The notes under the pieces are model-generated. The model ran no database searches. It saw only the letters and a list, made by a program, of their open reading frames with translations, and was not told the origin of the DNA. Positions 36,236-48,872 of a stretch of 64,000 nucleotides of DNA are shown here, piece after piece. This DNA is from Ophiura sarsii (Eukaryota > Echinodermata > Ophiuroidea > Amphilepidida > Ophiuridae): assembly GCA_035610835.1 (NCBI GenBank), contig CM069446.1, forward strand, positions 75,315,062 to 75,379,061, given 5' to 3'. The translations under genes and the position numbers were made by a program. The first letter of the stretch is position 1. Each line of letters starts with the position of its first letter.

Positions 36236-37649
36236 TTTTCAGTTTGAGCCTCAGAATAGCATTGTTTTGTGACAATTAAAGACTATCACAAACATGGGCG
36301 GTGATCTCCGAAAAGTGTTAGTTTCTGTAGACACGGTGTGTTGCCCATTATTATTAAAGCAGGCACAAAGTCCAACTTGCCCAAATAATAAAGCTAAATA
36401 CATCCATAAGCTTACTGCACTGTAACGACGAAGGTCCAACACTGTAATGACTAATGTAAGCTTACTGAAGGTAAAAACACCACCAAATGGCCACTCATCA
36501 TAATAATCAACCATTCTTAGAAATTTCTCAACAATTATAATTTAATATGTTTATGTAGGAGTTATCCTTTTAGAGTTATCAGCACATTTATTACCGGTCA
36601 GTTACTCATTTTGTTGACTGTGGTCATTTAATGATACGGACGTTACTTATTTATTTAAAAGGTAACAGTTTACGGCAATTTAACCATGCTTCACTCACCC
36701 ATGTAAAATCGATCACTCTGATCGAAAATCGTGCAAGCGAACCACTCACACGTCACGTAACTACTGCGTTGTGTAAATACACCATGCGTTCGTGGCATTA
36801 CGCGAATTGTTTTGGTGATCGAATTTGATACGCATTATACGCGGGGTTACTAGTGTTTACGCGGAGGTACTTGGTTCTCCGTTAGTGACCTGCGCTTATT
36901 TGTGCGTAACCAAAGGACGGCATTTGATTGGGTCGCATGTATCGCGTATATTCATAAGGTTTTGAATAGCAAATGTTCGCGCGCTGCGCGCGCATTTGGT
37001 CAGTTAGTTACAATGCTTTTGGCAGCAAATTAGCAAGTTTTGGGGAACCCCTAACTCTAAATCCTGGGTACACCACTGGTGTCCAACTGGCCCATAAGTT
37101 CTCGCTCTTTAGCCACTTGAGAGCACGTGGTTTCCTCACGGTGAGTTGGGGCCTCCAAATTTCGGCCTGGCAGCCCCCAAAAAGGTAAATCCGGCCCTGG
37201 TCACAGGTGGTTGACAGTAAATACACAGGCCAGGTCAGGGTATACCGTATAGGTTCAAGGTGTTAGGCAGACGGATGATGTCAGGTAGCTTTAGGGAGGG
37301 GCAGGGTAAAATATATATTACATAGGGTCAACATATGGAAACAACTAATATGAACGAATATGAAAATTGCATAATATTTATGATTGCTACACTTTGCTAA
37401 ACTATGTTATCACCTCAACAAAGGACCTTTATGGATTTGAGTGGGAATCAGGCCATGATGAGTGTGTTTAACTTCTCCAAAATAAATTACATGATTCTGA
37501 CAGGTTTTTTCCCTTCAAACATGTTTAAAATCTAGGGAAAATGTTGGTAAATTTTCAATAATTTTCGAAACTTTGAAAGAATTTCAATAATGTTGAAACA
37601 AAGAGTGTTCTTAAAATGTGTTAAAATAAAAGAAAAAGAAGAACTTCAT
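36236..37649. other. No gene recognised
   Basis: AT-rich DNA with a relic of the CAGTCCTC MITE at 36545-36625 and a CpG-richer patch near 36770-36960. Near 37060-37075 a CTGGGTACACCACTGG word recalls the hAT MITE end at 27235 but no partner end was found. Confidence 0.4.
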
Positions 37650-39115
37650 TGGTAAGGTATCTATACTTCAATTATAGACTTAAAGAGTTCTTCATTGCTA
37701 TCACTTGGACGAACTTGTTTAGATTACTCGACACTACTCTTATTGTTGGTTCGGAAAAAATGTCCCCATCCTCTACAATTAAAAACTTAGGTGTCACCTT
37801 TGATTCTTCCATGACCATATCACCTTATGTCACTGCCATTTGTCGCATCATCAATTTCAGTTTATGGAACATATCCAGAATACGCAGATTTATGTATACA
37901 AATGCTTGTAATCACACATTGCGTGCCCCTGTTCTTTAAAACCTTGATTATGTCAATTCCATTCTGGATGTAGTAGTGTTGACACCTCAACTTTGATAAT
38001 TGGCTATCTATACGATAAAGTGTAACGAAATGAATGGTAGATTTGGGCAAATCGTGTCTATCACCGTGTGGTTACCTATGAGAAAACCGTAAAACGCCCT
38101 CTATAAATCTTTGGCGGAGAGTGGTGGACTTTCCACTGAAGTGGGGTTGTCTGAAATTGCTCTTTATTGGTGTAGACCGTGTGTAAGAGCCCAATACGTA
38201 ACAGTAGCCCAATACGTAACAATAAAAATACTTAGAAAATTTAGAAGAAAAAAATATCTTTTTTCTTCTTCTTTTTTTCACACCCCTCCCTCTGTATTGA
38301 TTGTTACACTATTTTACTTAGTTGAAAAAGTGGCAAAAAAAAAGTCATTAGGCCCAATACGTAACAGTGAAAATACTTAGAAGGTTTAGAGATTTTTTTC
38401 TTTCTTATTTTTTTCACACCCCCTCCCTCTGTATTGATTGTTACGTATTGGGCTCAACTATTTACTTAGTTGAAAAAGTGACAAAAAAAAAGTCATCAGG
38501 CCCAATACGTAAACCCCAAAATTGCGTAACATTGCTCATTTTTGCATAATGTTCGTAGAACTGATATCGGTCGCTGATGTCGGCAGATGCGAAGGGGACG
38601 GGCCAAGGTCCGGACGGCTTCGGCGTTCGCAGTGCAATCTTGAAGTCGAGCGTCAAATTATTTTTGAATCAAGTTGAAATATTGTATAGTATTGTGGACA
38701 CAATTAATGGGGAATGCCATTCTTTTAACTATTATTGGTTTCTTCAACATACACAGATGATTCCCTGTGATTTTTAATATTAATGTGTGCAATTATAATA
38801 TATTGTTGTTTTGATATTCTTTTAATTATATTTATTTATTAGATCTTGTAATTTTATTATAGGTGCAATTAATTTTGGATTACAAATTTCGATTTCATAT
38901 GTATAATGCTTGATCTTTGTATCAGGATTATGTTGTTGTTGTACTTTTTTATATTTGTAAAATAACTATTGTGTTTTATCATATATTAATTGATTTTAAT
39001 TAGTTTGTATGCATTGTAATTTATAAGTTTTATATATCACATTTTTGTAAGGCGCCTTGAGGTTGTTTACAACATAAGGCGCTTGATAAATTGTATTTAT
39101 TATTATTATTATTAT
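37650..39115 (+). mobile_element. CR1/L2-like LINE 3' fragment
   Basis: 37709-37935 encodes L-G-V-T-F-D-S-S and N-I-S-R-I-R-R-F, the conserved region near the C-terminus of CR1/L2-clade reverse transcriptases. At 39050-39110 a GGCGCCTTGA...AAGGCGCTTGATAAA tail followed by (ATT)n is the typical 3' end of such LINEs. The frame is broken and 38170-38515 is an unrelated repeat. A truncated, dead copy. Confidence 0.75.
38175..38515. repeat. GCCCAATACGTAACA direct and inverted repeats within the LINE
   Basis: Two copies of a block of about 150 bp (CCCAATACGTAACAGT, AAAATACTTAGAA, CACACCC(C)TCCCTCTGTA, TTGAAAAAGTG) are ordered head to tail, each holding GTTAC(G)TATTGGGC-type inverted words. Probably a repeat inserted in the LINE and then duplicated. 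Confidence 0.6.
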
Positions 39116-39734
39116 TGAAGATAAAATCAAATTTGACATAACTCCTTCTCCTTCACAGGTTCCCACCTCCGATATCTTGATTTTTTACATAAAAAGTGGG
39201 CTAACTTCAATTGCCTGCAAAAAGTTATCCCAACAATTGATTAAAATAACATGATTGTAGTATCATTGCATGACATATTTATTGGCTATCAAAAAGTATT
39301 CAAATCATCTCTGGATATTGAAAAAATAGTGTTTCTATATAAGTATAGAGTATTTTGTAACATTTTCTAAAAAAAGAACGTGTTGGCCTATAATTTATAT
39401 GTGTGAACCAACTACTTCATTGTAAAAATCACTTGAAATTGGTCTCTGACTCTCACAAACAATGATGATTGATACAGAATGGAAACAGGAAAATTAAAAA
39501 TTACGTCAAGGAATTTCACCATAAATGAATAAACCAAAGTTTTAAAAACATACATATGTGATTTAGCATAGATAGATAAATAGATAAATCTAGCTAGCTA
39601 GAAAGATAGATATACGTCTACACTCTACAGCGTTATTCTTATTAGCTTTAATAAACATTTTACTTGGTTAAAATTGGTTGCAGAAAACGTGTTTTATGCA
39701 CATTTAGATACAAGTACACATTTTAAACTTGACA

Positions 39735-39875
39735 CCACCATGACATTTTGACACCCGTAGAAATGGGTCCTCAGGCGCACATCCAAAGGTGTCAAGAGCA
39801 AATCGACACCCTCTAGGTGTCATGGCACACTTTAATGGTGTCTTCTTGTCCCCTTTTGGTGTCAAAAAACACCCA
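39735..39875. repeat. GGTGTC/GACACC palindromic cluster
   Basis: At least six GACACC or GGTGTC words, for example CCAAAGGTGTCAAGAG and CGACACCCTCTAGGTGTCATG. Foldback relic. The stretches 39116-39734 and 39876-40534 hold no recognised gene. Confidence 0.5.
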
Positions 39876-40538
39876 ATTTATTCCCCAGTGAGGTTCATTA
39901 TATGACTGCTTGTGGTCATTGTACTATCACAAACGTACCAATCGTTTAAGTATAACTGTTCTAAACTTCAGATATCTCTTTCACAGACTATAAACAATAA
40001 AAGTGATTGAAAAGTGATTGTTTTACTGTATACCTATTACAAATCAATGAAAATAAATTACCGATACACCACTAAAACGTCCAATTTCATGCGTATGACA
40101 AACTGAGCCCAAAAAGCACCCAAAATCACCCAAAGTAACCAGAAAATCACAAACAATTGGCATAGTATGACTGTTTTTTATTTGTAAAGATTTACTTATC
40201 ACATATTCCTAATTATACCATAAGAGGTGTTGAGCAAATGTTTAAATGCCAAGTACTCCCATTTTATCAATTTCAATACCATCAAAAAGTCAAAAACAAG
40301 ATGGCCGCCAAAAGTAACTTGTTTCAAGCAGTAAAAAACCCCAGTTAGATAGCCACATTTGATCTCTTTTGTAGTAAAAGAGAATGCTAGAAAGGACATT
40401 TTGAGGGTCCAAAACAAATATCTAGTAATTGTATTTCTATGTTTATTCTAATTTTTGGCTGATAAGCCTATATGACTTTTCTAATATTTGGCACCTCTTG
40501 GCGATCACTTTTGGTAGCCATTTTAACCAGCATCTTAA

Positions 40539-40778
40539 CGCTTTCCATGCGGCAGGCGTCTGCAGACGACATTCCAAAATGTCACAAAATGTTTAAAAAA
40601 TATCAAAATTATTGAATTCCAATACCATATTCGGAATAACCATGAGAAATGCATTGACATATGTACAAACATGCCTAGTATTGGTTCAGTAATCCTTGAG
40701 ATAGACTTTGAAAAGTGGGAAAGGTTTCTAAAAAAATCTGTTTTGTGTATGGTAAAAATAATAGCCGCGTTGAAAGTG
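40539..40778 (+). mobile_element. CGTCTGCAGACG-family MITE, most complete copy
   Basis: 240 bp bounded by TTAA at 40535-40538 and 40779-40782. Inverted ends C(G)CTTTCCA(T)GCGGC and GCCGCGT(T)GAAAGTG. Adjacent to the left end is GGCGTCTGCAGACGAC, the motif from which the 17-bp minisatellite unit can be read. Defines the family seen also at 3505, 7843, 28985, 54637 and 62756. Confidence 0.8.
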
Positions 40779-40782
40779 TTAA

Positions 40783-42289
40783 ATATGATGCTCAGTAGCA
40801 AAATAAAACAATGCCAGAAATGAATTTCCAATGGTCATAACCATTATATTTAATCATTTTTTATCTTATACTAGTTGATATAATACATTTCCTCACAATT
40901 TCACCCTTTTGACGGCCATTTTGTCCGCCATCTTGAAAGTGCTGTACATTACTAACATGAAAATACTGGAAATTAATTTGCAATGGTCAAAAACATTATA
41001 TTTATGGGCGTTTCCATAAATAAGAGACCTTGTGACATGCCTATCTGGACCCTAAATCAGTTAATCATCCTTTTTTTAAATTATATTACAATTGGTCATA
41101 CAGAGGATGTTATGTTCCTTCAAAATTGTGATAACACCAATTTTATGAACGGCAATCGGAGCAGTTATGCAATTCAGGTGGGAACATTGAGTTTCATGTG
41201 TAAGAAGGGACACCAAAACATAAAATTTACATTTGGGCACCCTAGAACATTGATATTAACTAATTGTCTGTTTATTTCAGATAGAGCTATCTTGTTACAA
41301 GCCATGACTCCATTTAATTAATTAAAGAAGTACCTAATTTAAATGTTGTGCCAGAAAAATGATTACCGAGAGGTTTCACGCGTAAGATGGACACCAAACG
41401 TTAATTCCCTATTTTTTTCAAATAGAGATAGAAAGTGGAATGTTTATATAGAAACCACAACAGACTGAGATCTAAATTAAGTAGAATTATCACCAAATAC
41501 ACTCGGCAAAAGAAGTTCTTGGACACTTAGATCGACACAATTAATACACGAACGCAAAGATATGCAATACCGGTGATGTTTATTGCAGAGATACATAGAA
41601 TCAAAACTTGTACATGAACTTAAATGGCTCAAAGGCCGAGCAAGCACGTGGCCATTCAAAAAGTTGAGAACAACTAAGCCCATAATTTGATATCCAAACT
41701 AAGAATATATGCATCATTATCTTCAACTACTAAACTGATGAAGAATTTCTTTATCCTAATTTTGAACTATGTTACTGTGAACTACGATTTACTTTAATAT
41801 ATGTATCAAGGCATGACCACTGCTTCCCTCATGAAATGTTTTAATTTTCTGTTACTATCCACTTCAACTGCTCGACTGATGAAGTGCTTATTTTGACATG
41901 CAATTGTATAATTTATATTAAATATTTATGTGAAATATTTGAACTTCAATGAGTGTCAAGGAACTTCTTTTGACGAGTGTATATTAAGGTTAAAAAAGAA
42001 GTACCAAAATGTCAAAACGTAATATTTAGTGGGGACACCATAAGTCATAACTAAAAATCAAGAATGACCATATGTTTCCATGTTTTGTTTATCACTAACT
42101 TTTATCTTTTTAAACTTTCAAAACTATGCAAAGGGCCAAAGGCTACTGGAATACCTCTCTCTCTTTTACATAGTGAACAGATTTTTAGAGATTCACTCAT
42201 GGTAGGAAATCATCATTTTATGTATGATTTCTGATTATTATATTCAAAATCAGTTTGTTTGGGGACACTGATCATTTCTACCAAGACAG
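40783..42289. other. No gene recognised
   Basis: AT-rich DNA. A 112-codon frame at 40983-41321 has no family resemblance. Upstream exons for the receptor exon at 42290 were sought here and no Ig-like exon was seen. Confidence 0.4.
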
Positions 42290-42654
42290 GCCTGATAGTG
42301 GGAAACTGTATGATGGGTGGACTAGCTATTCTCATCACAATTATTGCCATTTATTGTATAATGTATACTAAGACACGTTATAAGAAAAAAGGAGAGTTCT
42401 GTTGTCAAGCCAGGGAACTCACCGTATTACTCGACAAGCATCCCCGCACTAAGCCACCGGGAATCATCCTCTGCCAATAAACTCTACTGTGAAATACAAG
42501 GAGATTCACCTAATTCAAACCTTCATCATGTTCATAGCTCCAATAATCCCCCGAAAGCAACAAACAAGATCCATATAGTTGCCGTATCAAACGATACTTC
42601 ATACATTGGATTGGAACTGTCTGATGTCCACCAACCTTCTTATTCTAGTCGGGG
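42290..42654 (+). pseudogene. Type I receptor exon fragment: membrane segment plus ITIM-like tail (frameshifted)
   Basis: A phase-1 acceptor (CAAGACAG, 42289) opens a frame encoding a hydrophobic segment of about 25 residues starting G-L-I-V-G-N-C-M-M-G-G, then T-K-T-R-Y-K-K-K. The frame then changes in AAAAAA (about 42384-42389); with one fewer A it continues about 90 residues with N-K-L-Y-C-E-I and T-S-Y-I-G-L, Y-x-x-I/L motifs resembling ITIMs, and H-Q-P-S-Y-S. The frame runs directly into the foldback element at 42651 and stops inside it. The layout (glycine-rich start of the membrane segment, basic stop-transfer, tyrosine tail) resembles the receptors at 48873 and 58310. Ig exons were not found upstream. 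Confidence 0.5.
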
Positions 42655-43348
42655 GGACTTAAGGAAGTTTTTGATTTGATTTTTTGAATTTTGTGAGTGC
42701 TGTAATTATTGAACTATTAATCAAATGCATATAAAAGTATACATTTTTGGAAAGGAAATGGATCAGAGAATCCAAATTTTGCGTCAATTTTGACCAAAAA
42801 AGTAGATTTTTTGAGAAAATCACAAAATTCACTTTTTTGACCCAATTTTTTTTGAACAAAGCTAACAAAAATAATTTAGAGTACAAAATTTCAAAATTAC
42901 TTTTTAATGATGTTAAGATACTAATGAAGGGACGATTTATTTTTTTAAAACCTAATCTAATATTTTTGAAAATTTTGACCAAAAAATGCCAAAAAACGTT
43001 AAAAAATGGATTTTTATTATTTTTACACTTTTTTGTCAACATTTCAAAAAATATTGGATTAGGTTAAAAAAAAAAATCGTCCCTTCATTAGTGTCTTAAC
43101 ATCATCATCAAGTGATTTGGGCATTTCTAACTCAAAATTATGTTTGTTAGCTTTCTTCAAAAAAATTGGGTCAAAACAGTGGGTTTTTGTGATTTTCTCA
43201 AAAAATCATCATTTTTGGTCAACATTTATGCCAAATTTGGATTCTCTGATCCATTTCCTTTCCAAAAAGGTATACTTTTATATACATTTGAGTCATGGTT
43301 CAATAATTACAGCACTAAAAAAATTCAACAAAAAACTTCCTTAAGTCC
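42651..43348. mobile_element. Foldback element, copy 2
   Basis: About 700 bp, same arms as 5548-6262 (GGGGGGACTTAAGGAAG ends). It begins within the open frame of the receptor-tail exon. Target duplication not visible. Confidence 0.8.
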
Positions 43349-45273
43349 CCCCTTAAGAAATAACATTAAAATGAAGTAATTGACTCTACTTATTATGGAA
43401 AACAGAATATATCTTTTATAGACATGATGATGATAGAAGATTGTAATTGTACGGTATTTATCATGTTGACATCTTTGAAGTTCTTTGAAGTTAAAACTTC
43501 AAAGATGTAAAGAATTGACAAAGAAATTTGTGAAGAATTGACAAAGAAATTTATAACACACCGTACAGTACACATATCGAATAATGGTGGAAATTCGTAT
43601 CTTCCAGGCGTTTGCCAGAGTGTTGGCTTAGATAATACCTTTTGAGATGTACGATATTTATCATCATCATGATTATACTGATGACCAATTTTAAAACCAT
43701 AGTGCGTTGTAAAATGTATAGCTGGTTGTTGTCAATTTGGATTCTCTATTATCATCAACGGGAGTTTTGTTGGAATAAAAATATTATGAACCCTCAAAAG
43801 ACTCGATACTCGAAACTCGATTTTTGAAACTCGAAATTATCACTCGAAACTCGATACTCGATGATTAGCAACACACTTCGCAGACTACATTGTACGCAAG
43901 GGTTTATGTAGAATTTTGAGCATGTTCAACATTTTGAGCGGGTGATAACGTAGTGACAAGGAGAATATATAATAGGAGGGGACACTTAGCTCATTTGCAT
44001 ATTTGCTCATTAATATGATTAACCCCGTGAACCCAGTCAAAGGTCGCCTCGAAGAGTCGAGGGGACTTTTCTATTGTTCTCTAACGACAGCGTTGGGACA
44101 GCGCATGAAGTTTCTTGTACAGAGTTGGCGATGAGCGATTGAGAAGTATAACAAAAGCATACATAAACAGATCGTAACATGAATAATGCAATGCAACAGG
44201 TCACACAACGTTCAGTCGAGCGACCGTATAAACAGTATACAAGATGCCATTTATTGTGTTCGAAATGTCAACGTTTTTACCATTCTTTCCAAAATAAGGA
44301 GTATAATCACATTACAAACACATTTTGTGCGAGAGTAACATATAAATATGGTTTAAAATGTCAAAAATGGCACGATAAAAATCCGTTCGTTATAAATAAA
44401 AGAATCAATGGTTAAATAATAAAACTGACACAATTACACTCGTCGATCTCTGTGGCGTGCATACGTTGGCCATATCGTTTGCAATCGGCAATCACGGGTT
44501 CGAATCTCCGTGTATTCGTTGTTGTTTTTAATTTTTTTAATTTAAACTTGATTGTGGATGTATGTAACATCATTTTTATGTCAATTTTTATAATTTATAA
44601 AGGCCGCCAATGCTTTTATAGTTTTTTTTCTATTCTTTTTTTAATCTATTTTTCTATCTATCATTTATCTCTGGATTTATTTAACTTTATAATCTAAACA
44701 AATTAAAATGCGTAAAACAATATATTATTGCTCGATAAATAAGTGATTGAAGTTGAGTTCACTTTGATAATGATAGCAACACTTGTTGTAAAACCATTTT
44801 ACCAGTGTGCCCAACCATTTCTCCTTTGCACACTTTGTTTCAAAAAATACATTCAGAGATGTCATTTTATAGCTTGTTATAGCTAGGCTAATATACAACT
44901 GTAAGCTATTTGGAAACACAAAGCAAACACATTTCCAAAACAGGCCATAGCCAATCGTACAACATGAGAAAGGAGACCGTTTATACCAATGTTAAATCTA
45001 CCATGATTACCATTTTTTTTAAATCTGTACAACCGATGAATTTCTAGAAAATCTTTGGTACAACTTCATTTCAAGAAAGTTAGTTCTTGTACCAAATTTA
45101 GCTAGCTTTAATAAACGAATTGGGAGACGCAATATTCATGTCAAAATATATGTGGAAAGGCAATCAGACAACTATTGATAGACGCGATCAAGTCTTGTAC
45201 CTTTGAAGGGTGATTACGGGCACGTATGAGTAAAGTGGATTCCCTCTATAATGAACCAAAATTTTAATTTCAG
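43349..45273. other. Repeat-poor spacer with simple repeats
   Basis: Contains an ACTCGAAACTCGA simple repeat at about 43800-43862 and a tRNA-like segment at 44446. No splice-bounded exon was recognised before 45274. Confidence 0.4.
44446..44515 (+). repeat. tRNA-related SINE-like sequence, plus strand
   Basis: GTGGCGTGCATACGTTGG resembles an A box and GGGTTCGAATCTCC a B box about 40 bases on, followed by T-rich DNA that could act as a Pol III stop. Cloverleaf pairing is poor, so it is more likely a SINE head than a working tRNA. Confidence 0.4.
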
Positions 45274-45452
45274 TGCCAAAGATCTTGAAAAAGGTTACAG
45301 GGGACATTCTCGCTTCGACGATGCTCCTATGCGTAGGTCAACTGAAAGCCCGGTCCGATGGTAGACTCCGAATCGCCAGAATCTTAGGAGATATGTACAC
45401 ATTTCTCATAATACTTTATGCTGCTACGCTTCCAATCATTAGATGGTTATAG
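45274..45452 (+). CDS. Orphan terminal exon with C-terminal hydrophobic helix
   Basis: Acceptor TTTAATTTCAG at 45273; with a phase-1 upstream exon the frame reads P-K-I-L-K-K-V-T-G-D, then G-R-L-R-I-A-R-I-L-G-D, then a hydrophobic stretch to R-W-L and TAG at 45450-45452. The basic amphipathic helix followed by a terminal membrane-like segment is loosely reminiscent of the end of Cys-loop receptor subunits, but that is a weak guess. No partner exons were found in the window. Confidence 0.35.
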
Positions 45453-47844
45453 CATATGCACGGCGCAAAGTGCACGGTGTCTCATTTAGGCCCACAGGCC
45501 GGGCGGGCTATAGAAGTGCTCAGAACCGGGACATTTATATTAACAATACACTCAACTTTAAAAAAATTAAACACCGGATTCTACTGTCGCTCTGTTACGG
45601 TCGTATAGTCGGCCCCCGGATTCCACCGTCACTCTGTTGCAAGTAAGTGTAGCCCTATATTCGCCACAACATGTGGGCACTACCGTATAGTTTTATTGAC
45701 TGTACATCATGCCTTTCGTCGGTATACAACTCGGACTTTTTACTGTCTGATAAGTCCACCCCCCTCCCTATGGCCCTGTTTAAAGCTGGCTACGCCACTG
45801 ATTCGCGCATGTTGGATGTGCCGGCCCGCCGCGCGCCAGTGGTCCGCATTGCGGCGCGTTATTGGTCACTCTCGATCATAGTTCGGCGTGGCCCCTCGCT
45901 ACACGGCTCGATCCTCATGGCGGCATTATTATCACATCAAACCACTTCTGGATGTTATCATCAATCAATGCATTGTCGGCTGCTTTAGTCAAAATTAAAT
46001 ATTATATACCAAGGGATATACAACTGTCACTGGATATACCCACTTTGCCTATCTGTGATATACCATTGAACCGTCAACGCCTGAATCTTTTCCGTGAACT
46101 TTTCCTGATTGGGCTTTTCCACCCCCCAAACTGGCCGGAGCCCGGGGGTTAGATCTACGGTTGATTAGCGCATTACAAGAAGTTTTGTCACTTGCCATGC
46201 AGCACATACTCATTAGGCATTTGTCCACAATTTTAGTGGACAAATCCAAAGCGATCGGACGCATGCGTAGAAAAAAAATGTTGTCCCCTTGACTCTCCAG
46301 AGGGCCTTTTCGATATTCAGACGATGGCGGACATAGGTTCGTGTGACGAATATTCTAGGTGAAATTCGATGTGGGAACGCTCGGACTGTAGGGAACGATG
46401 ATATTTCTGACTTCAACAGCGCCAGTGCATCGTTCGGGGACCGTTTGATTATCACTCAGGTCGTGTCAGTATGAAATTAGGCAAAACACTCCGACATAAC
46501 ATTGAAATCAACGGAGATTCAAAGATTACGGCCGTTCGTGTCCACTATGGTCTGGTACTTTTCATTTTCGACTTCACAAATGACGTATATTCATTGATAT
46601 GATTATTCATTGTATATTCATGACCGTCTATGCTTTCGGCGATTCGAACAATACAGTGTCAGGCGCCTGGTAGTGATCAATACGCTACGTATACGTAAGC
46701 ACGGTAAGCTCAGCCTACTGTGGTGATTGGTTACTATATAGAATTTTGTGAGTTTTCATAATGTTTCGACAGCTCGTCACCTATCACGTAACGTTCGTTG
46801 TCTGATGATCTTCAAATATCACAGATTTATGCCATCAACGGCTTGAAGTCCATTGGCTCACATGATTTGAATCATTTTCAAATAATCAATATTCCATTCA
46901 TCGACCAGTAACCCTAAATTCAACTGGGTGTTTTAGGAATCAATCTACTAGAGGGGAGAATTGGTAATAGGTGGGACATACAGGATAATTTAAAAAAAAG
47001 TGTAATCAACTTTCGGAATTTTTGTCTTAAAATCTGTTCTAAAATTGCATAGATTTTTGTATTGAAGCAGACAGGTTATCTCGATAACTTTCTAAAGAAT
47101 TCTGGTTTGTTGAAATTGGTGGTGGTAAACATATCTTATGCTCATTTTCGTAAAAGTCTATAAACCGAACAAGATTTGCGATTTTTGTTTTATAAGATCT
47201 ATTGAATTCCACTATTGAAAACGGTCCACATTCTAGTCCGAGATGAGTCCGACTATCACAAAAGCCCAAATTTGTTGTTGTTGTTGTTGCTAAATTCGTG
47301 TAATAATGACATTGTTTTGTCATTATTTCGCATTTAATGTTTGAAAAAATAACTGAGAATGTTTCAATTGTTAACTATTGTGTACCATACATGAATCCAC
47401 TTATTCATTAATATAAAGCATTATTGAGAAAAATATTCAATATTGTGTTCGGTTTCAAAATACAGTAAATTTACCCCAAAAAATCATATCTGGTAAACGT
47501 TACCATGAAATGTCTTGATTTCTTTTGCTGACGATAGTGAATAAATGCATCTATTGCCACATACATTGGTTGCCTTCATATTCTGATGATAAATGTACAC
47601 TTGTTTTGATTCACTCTGTATACCGGTCGGGGTGAGGACCTCATGGGGAATCCTTGCCTCTGACCGTATCAAGTGAGTTCACCCTGGAAAACTAAGTGGT
47701 TAGGTGTACCATATATTATTATCGTCGTCACCGTTTTTACCGGGGATAGAGGGCTCTGACTTTGGAAAAGGGTATAGGTATGTGCCGCCGTGAAGACCCC
47801 TTTTCATCCTCTTCTGCTAGGTTTTAAGACCCCGTTTTGAGCCT
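45453..47844. other. Intergenic region upstream of the receptor duplication
   Basis: Mixed composition; a CpG-richer patch at about 45780-45930 and another at 46310-46530. At 46324 an ATG in context ACGATGGCG starts twelve codons before a possible donor TCTAG|GTGAAA; it could be a first exon but nothing confirms it. A TTG microsatellite lies at 47274-47290. Confidence 0.4.
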
Positions 47845-48868
47845 TCATCAGCTCTTAAAACCCCCGTTATTAAAATTTCAAAAATCGCGAATATTTTCTA
47901 TCTTCAACGTTCTGATTGCTGGCCCGATTTTCAACTTGATGTTTTCTATTTTACATGAAAGGTCATCCTTAATATTGTCACATTCCAAAGTTTGAGTTGC
48001 ATAACTCCAATGGGTCTAAGAAGGACAAGGTCACAAGAATTGTGCCCATTGAGTAGTACACAAACTGGCTGATGGTTAACCACCTTTGGCAGTAATTCAC
48101 CACATTCTAGCCTATAATTTCTAAATGGAACATTTCTGGCCCCTAATATTTTACAGACATAATGAGAAAAATATGGGGATCCTTCTGATATCAAAATATC
48201 ATGATGTGAAGAAAAAAATCATAGCCCCAAAAAAGTGACCGGAACATACACCTTTAATATTAACTTTCCATATACAGTAACCATTTATGTCAATTTAGTG
48301 CTTGTTTTTGTACAATTTGTATACATGGCTAATCACAATTTATTTTGTATCTCTTTCTTAACCCTACGTACAAACAAATATTGTTGTTCAATTCCCTCTA
48401 CAAAAATATATCTCCCATATTTCCATTCAATGCGTCTACCATTTGAAAACTGTGAATTGCTTTCTACAGAAGATAGCAACTGTGATAAGAGTACAGCATT
48501 TGTTGTTGCGGGAAATACGTGATATGCCTAAATTTATATCATAAAATTAACTTACATTTGGTGTTAACAATATTACGATCAGCTTTGTAAATCCAAGGGC
48601 GTATATTCATTGAACTTGAATCATGTCGAAATAATAGAACTTACTAAGCAGAGTGGCCAGATTATTGAAGCATATCGATGCTCAGGGTCAAATGTACATG
48701 TATCTCAAATCGCCGTGTATGTTTAGTATGCAGGATATATGTATTTATTGTACAATAATTATTGAACAAACATACATATTTATTGTACATATTTAAGAAT
48801 GAGGAAATACTGGAATGGTTACATCACTGTGATAACTGTTAACTGTAATTTTGATGCTTTTCATTAGC

Positions 48869-48872
48869 AGAT
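48869..48872 (+). promoter_or_regulatory. Probable 3' splice site just before the start codon
   Basis: TTTTCATTAGCAG ends two bases before the ATG at 48873; copy B has TTTATTAACAG at the same place. This suggests a 5' non-coding exon further upstream, not located. Confidence 0.45.

Noticed and set aside
42659..43067. 127- and 106-codon frames on opposite strands
   Set aside because: Both lie wholly inside the palindromic foldback element and mirror each other.
44446..44515. Functional tRNA gene
   Set aside because: A and B boxes are plausible but acceptor and T stems do not pair well; SINE-derived sequence is more likely.
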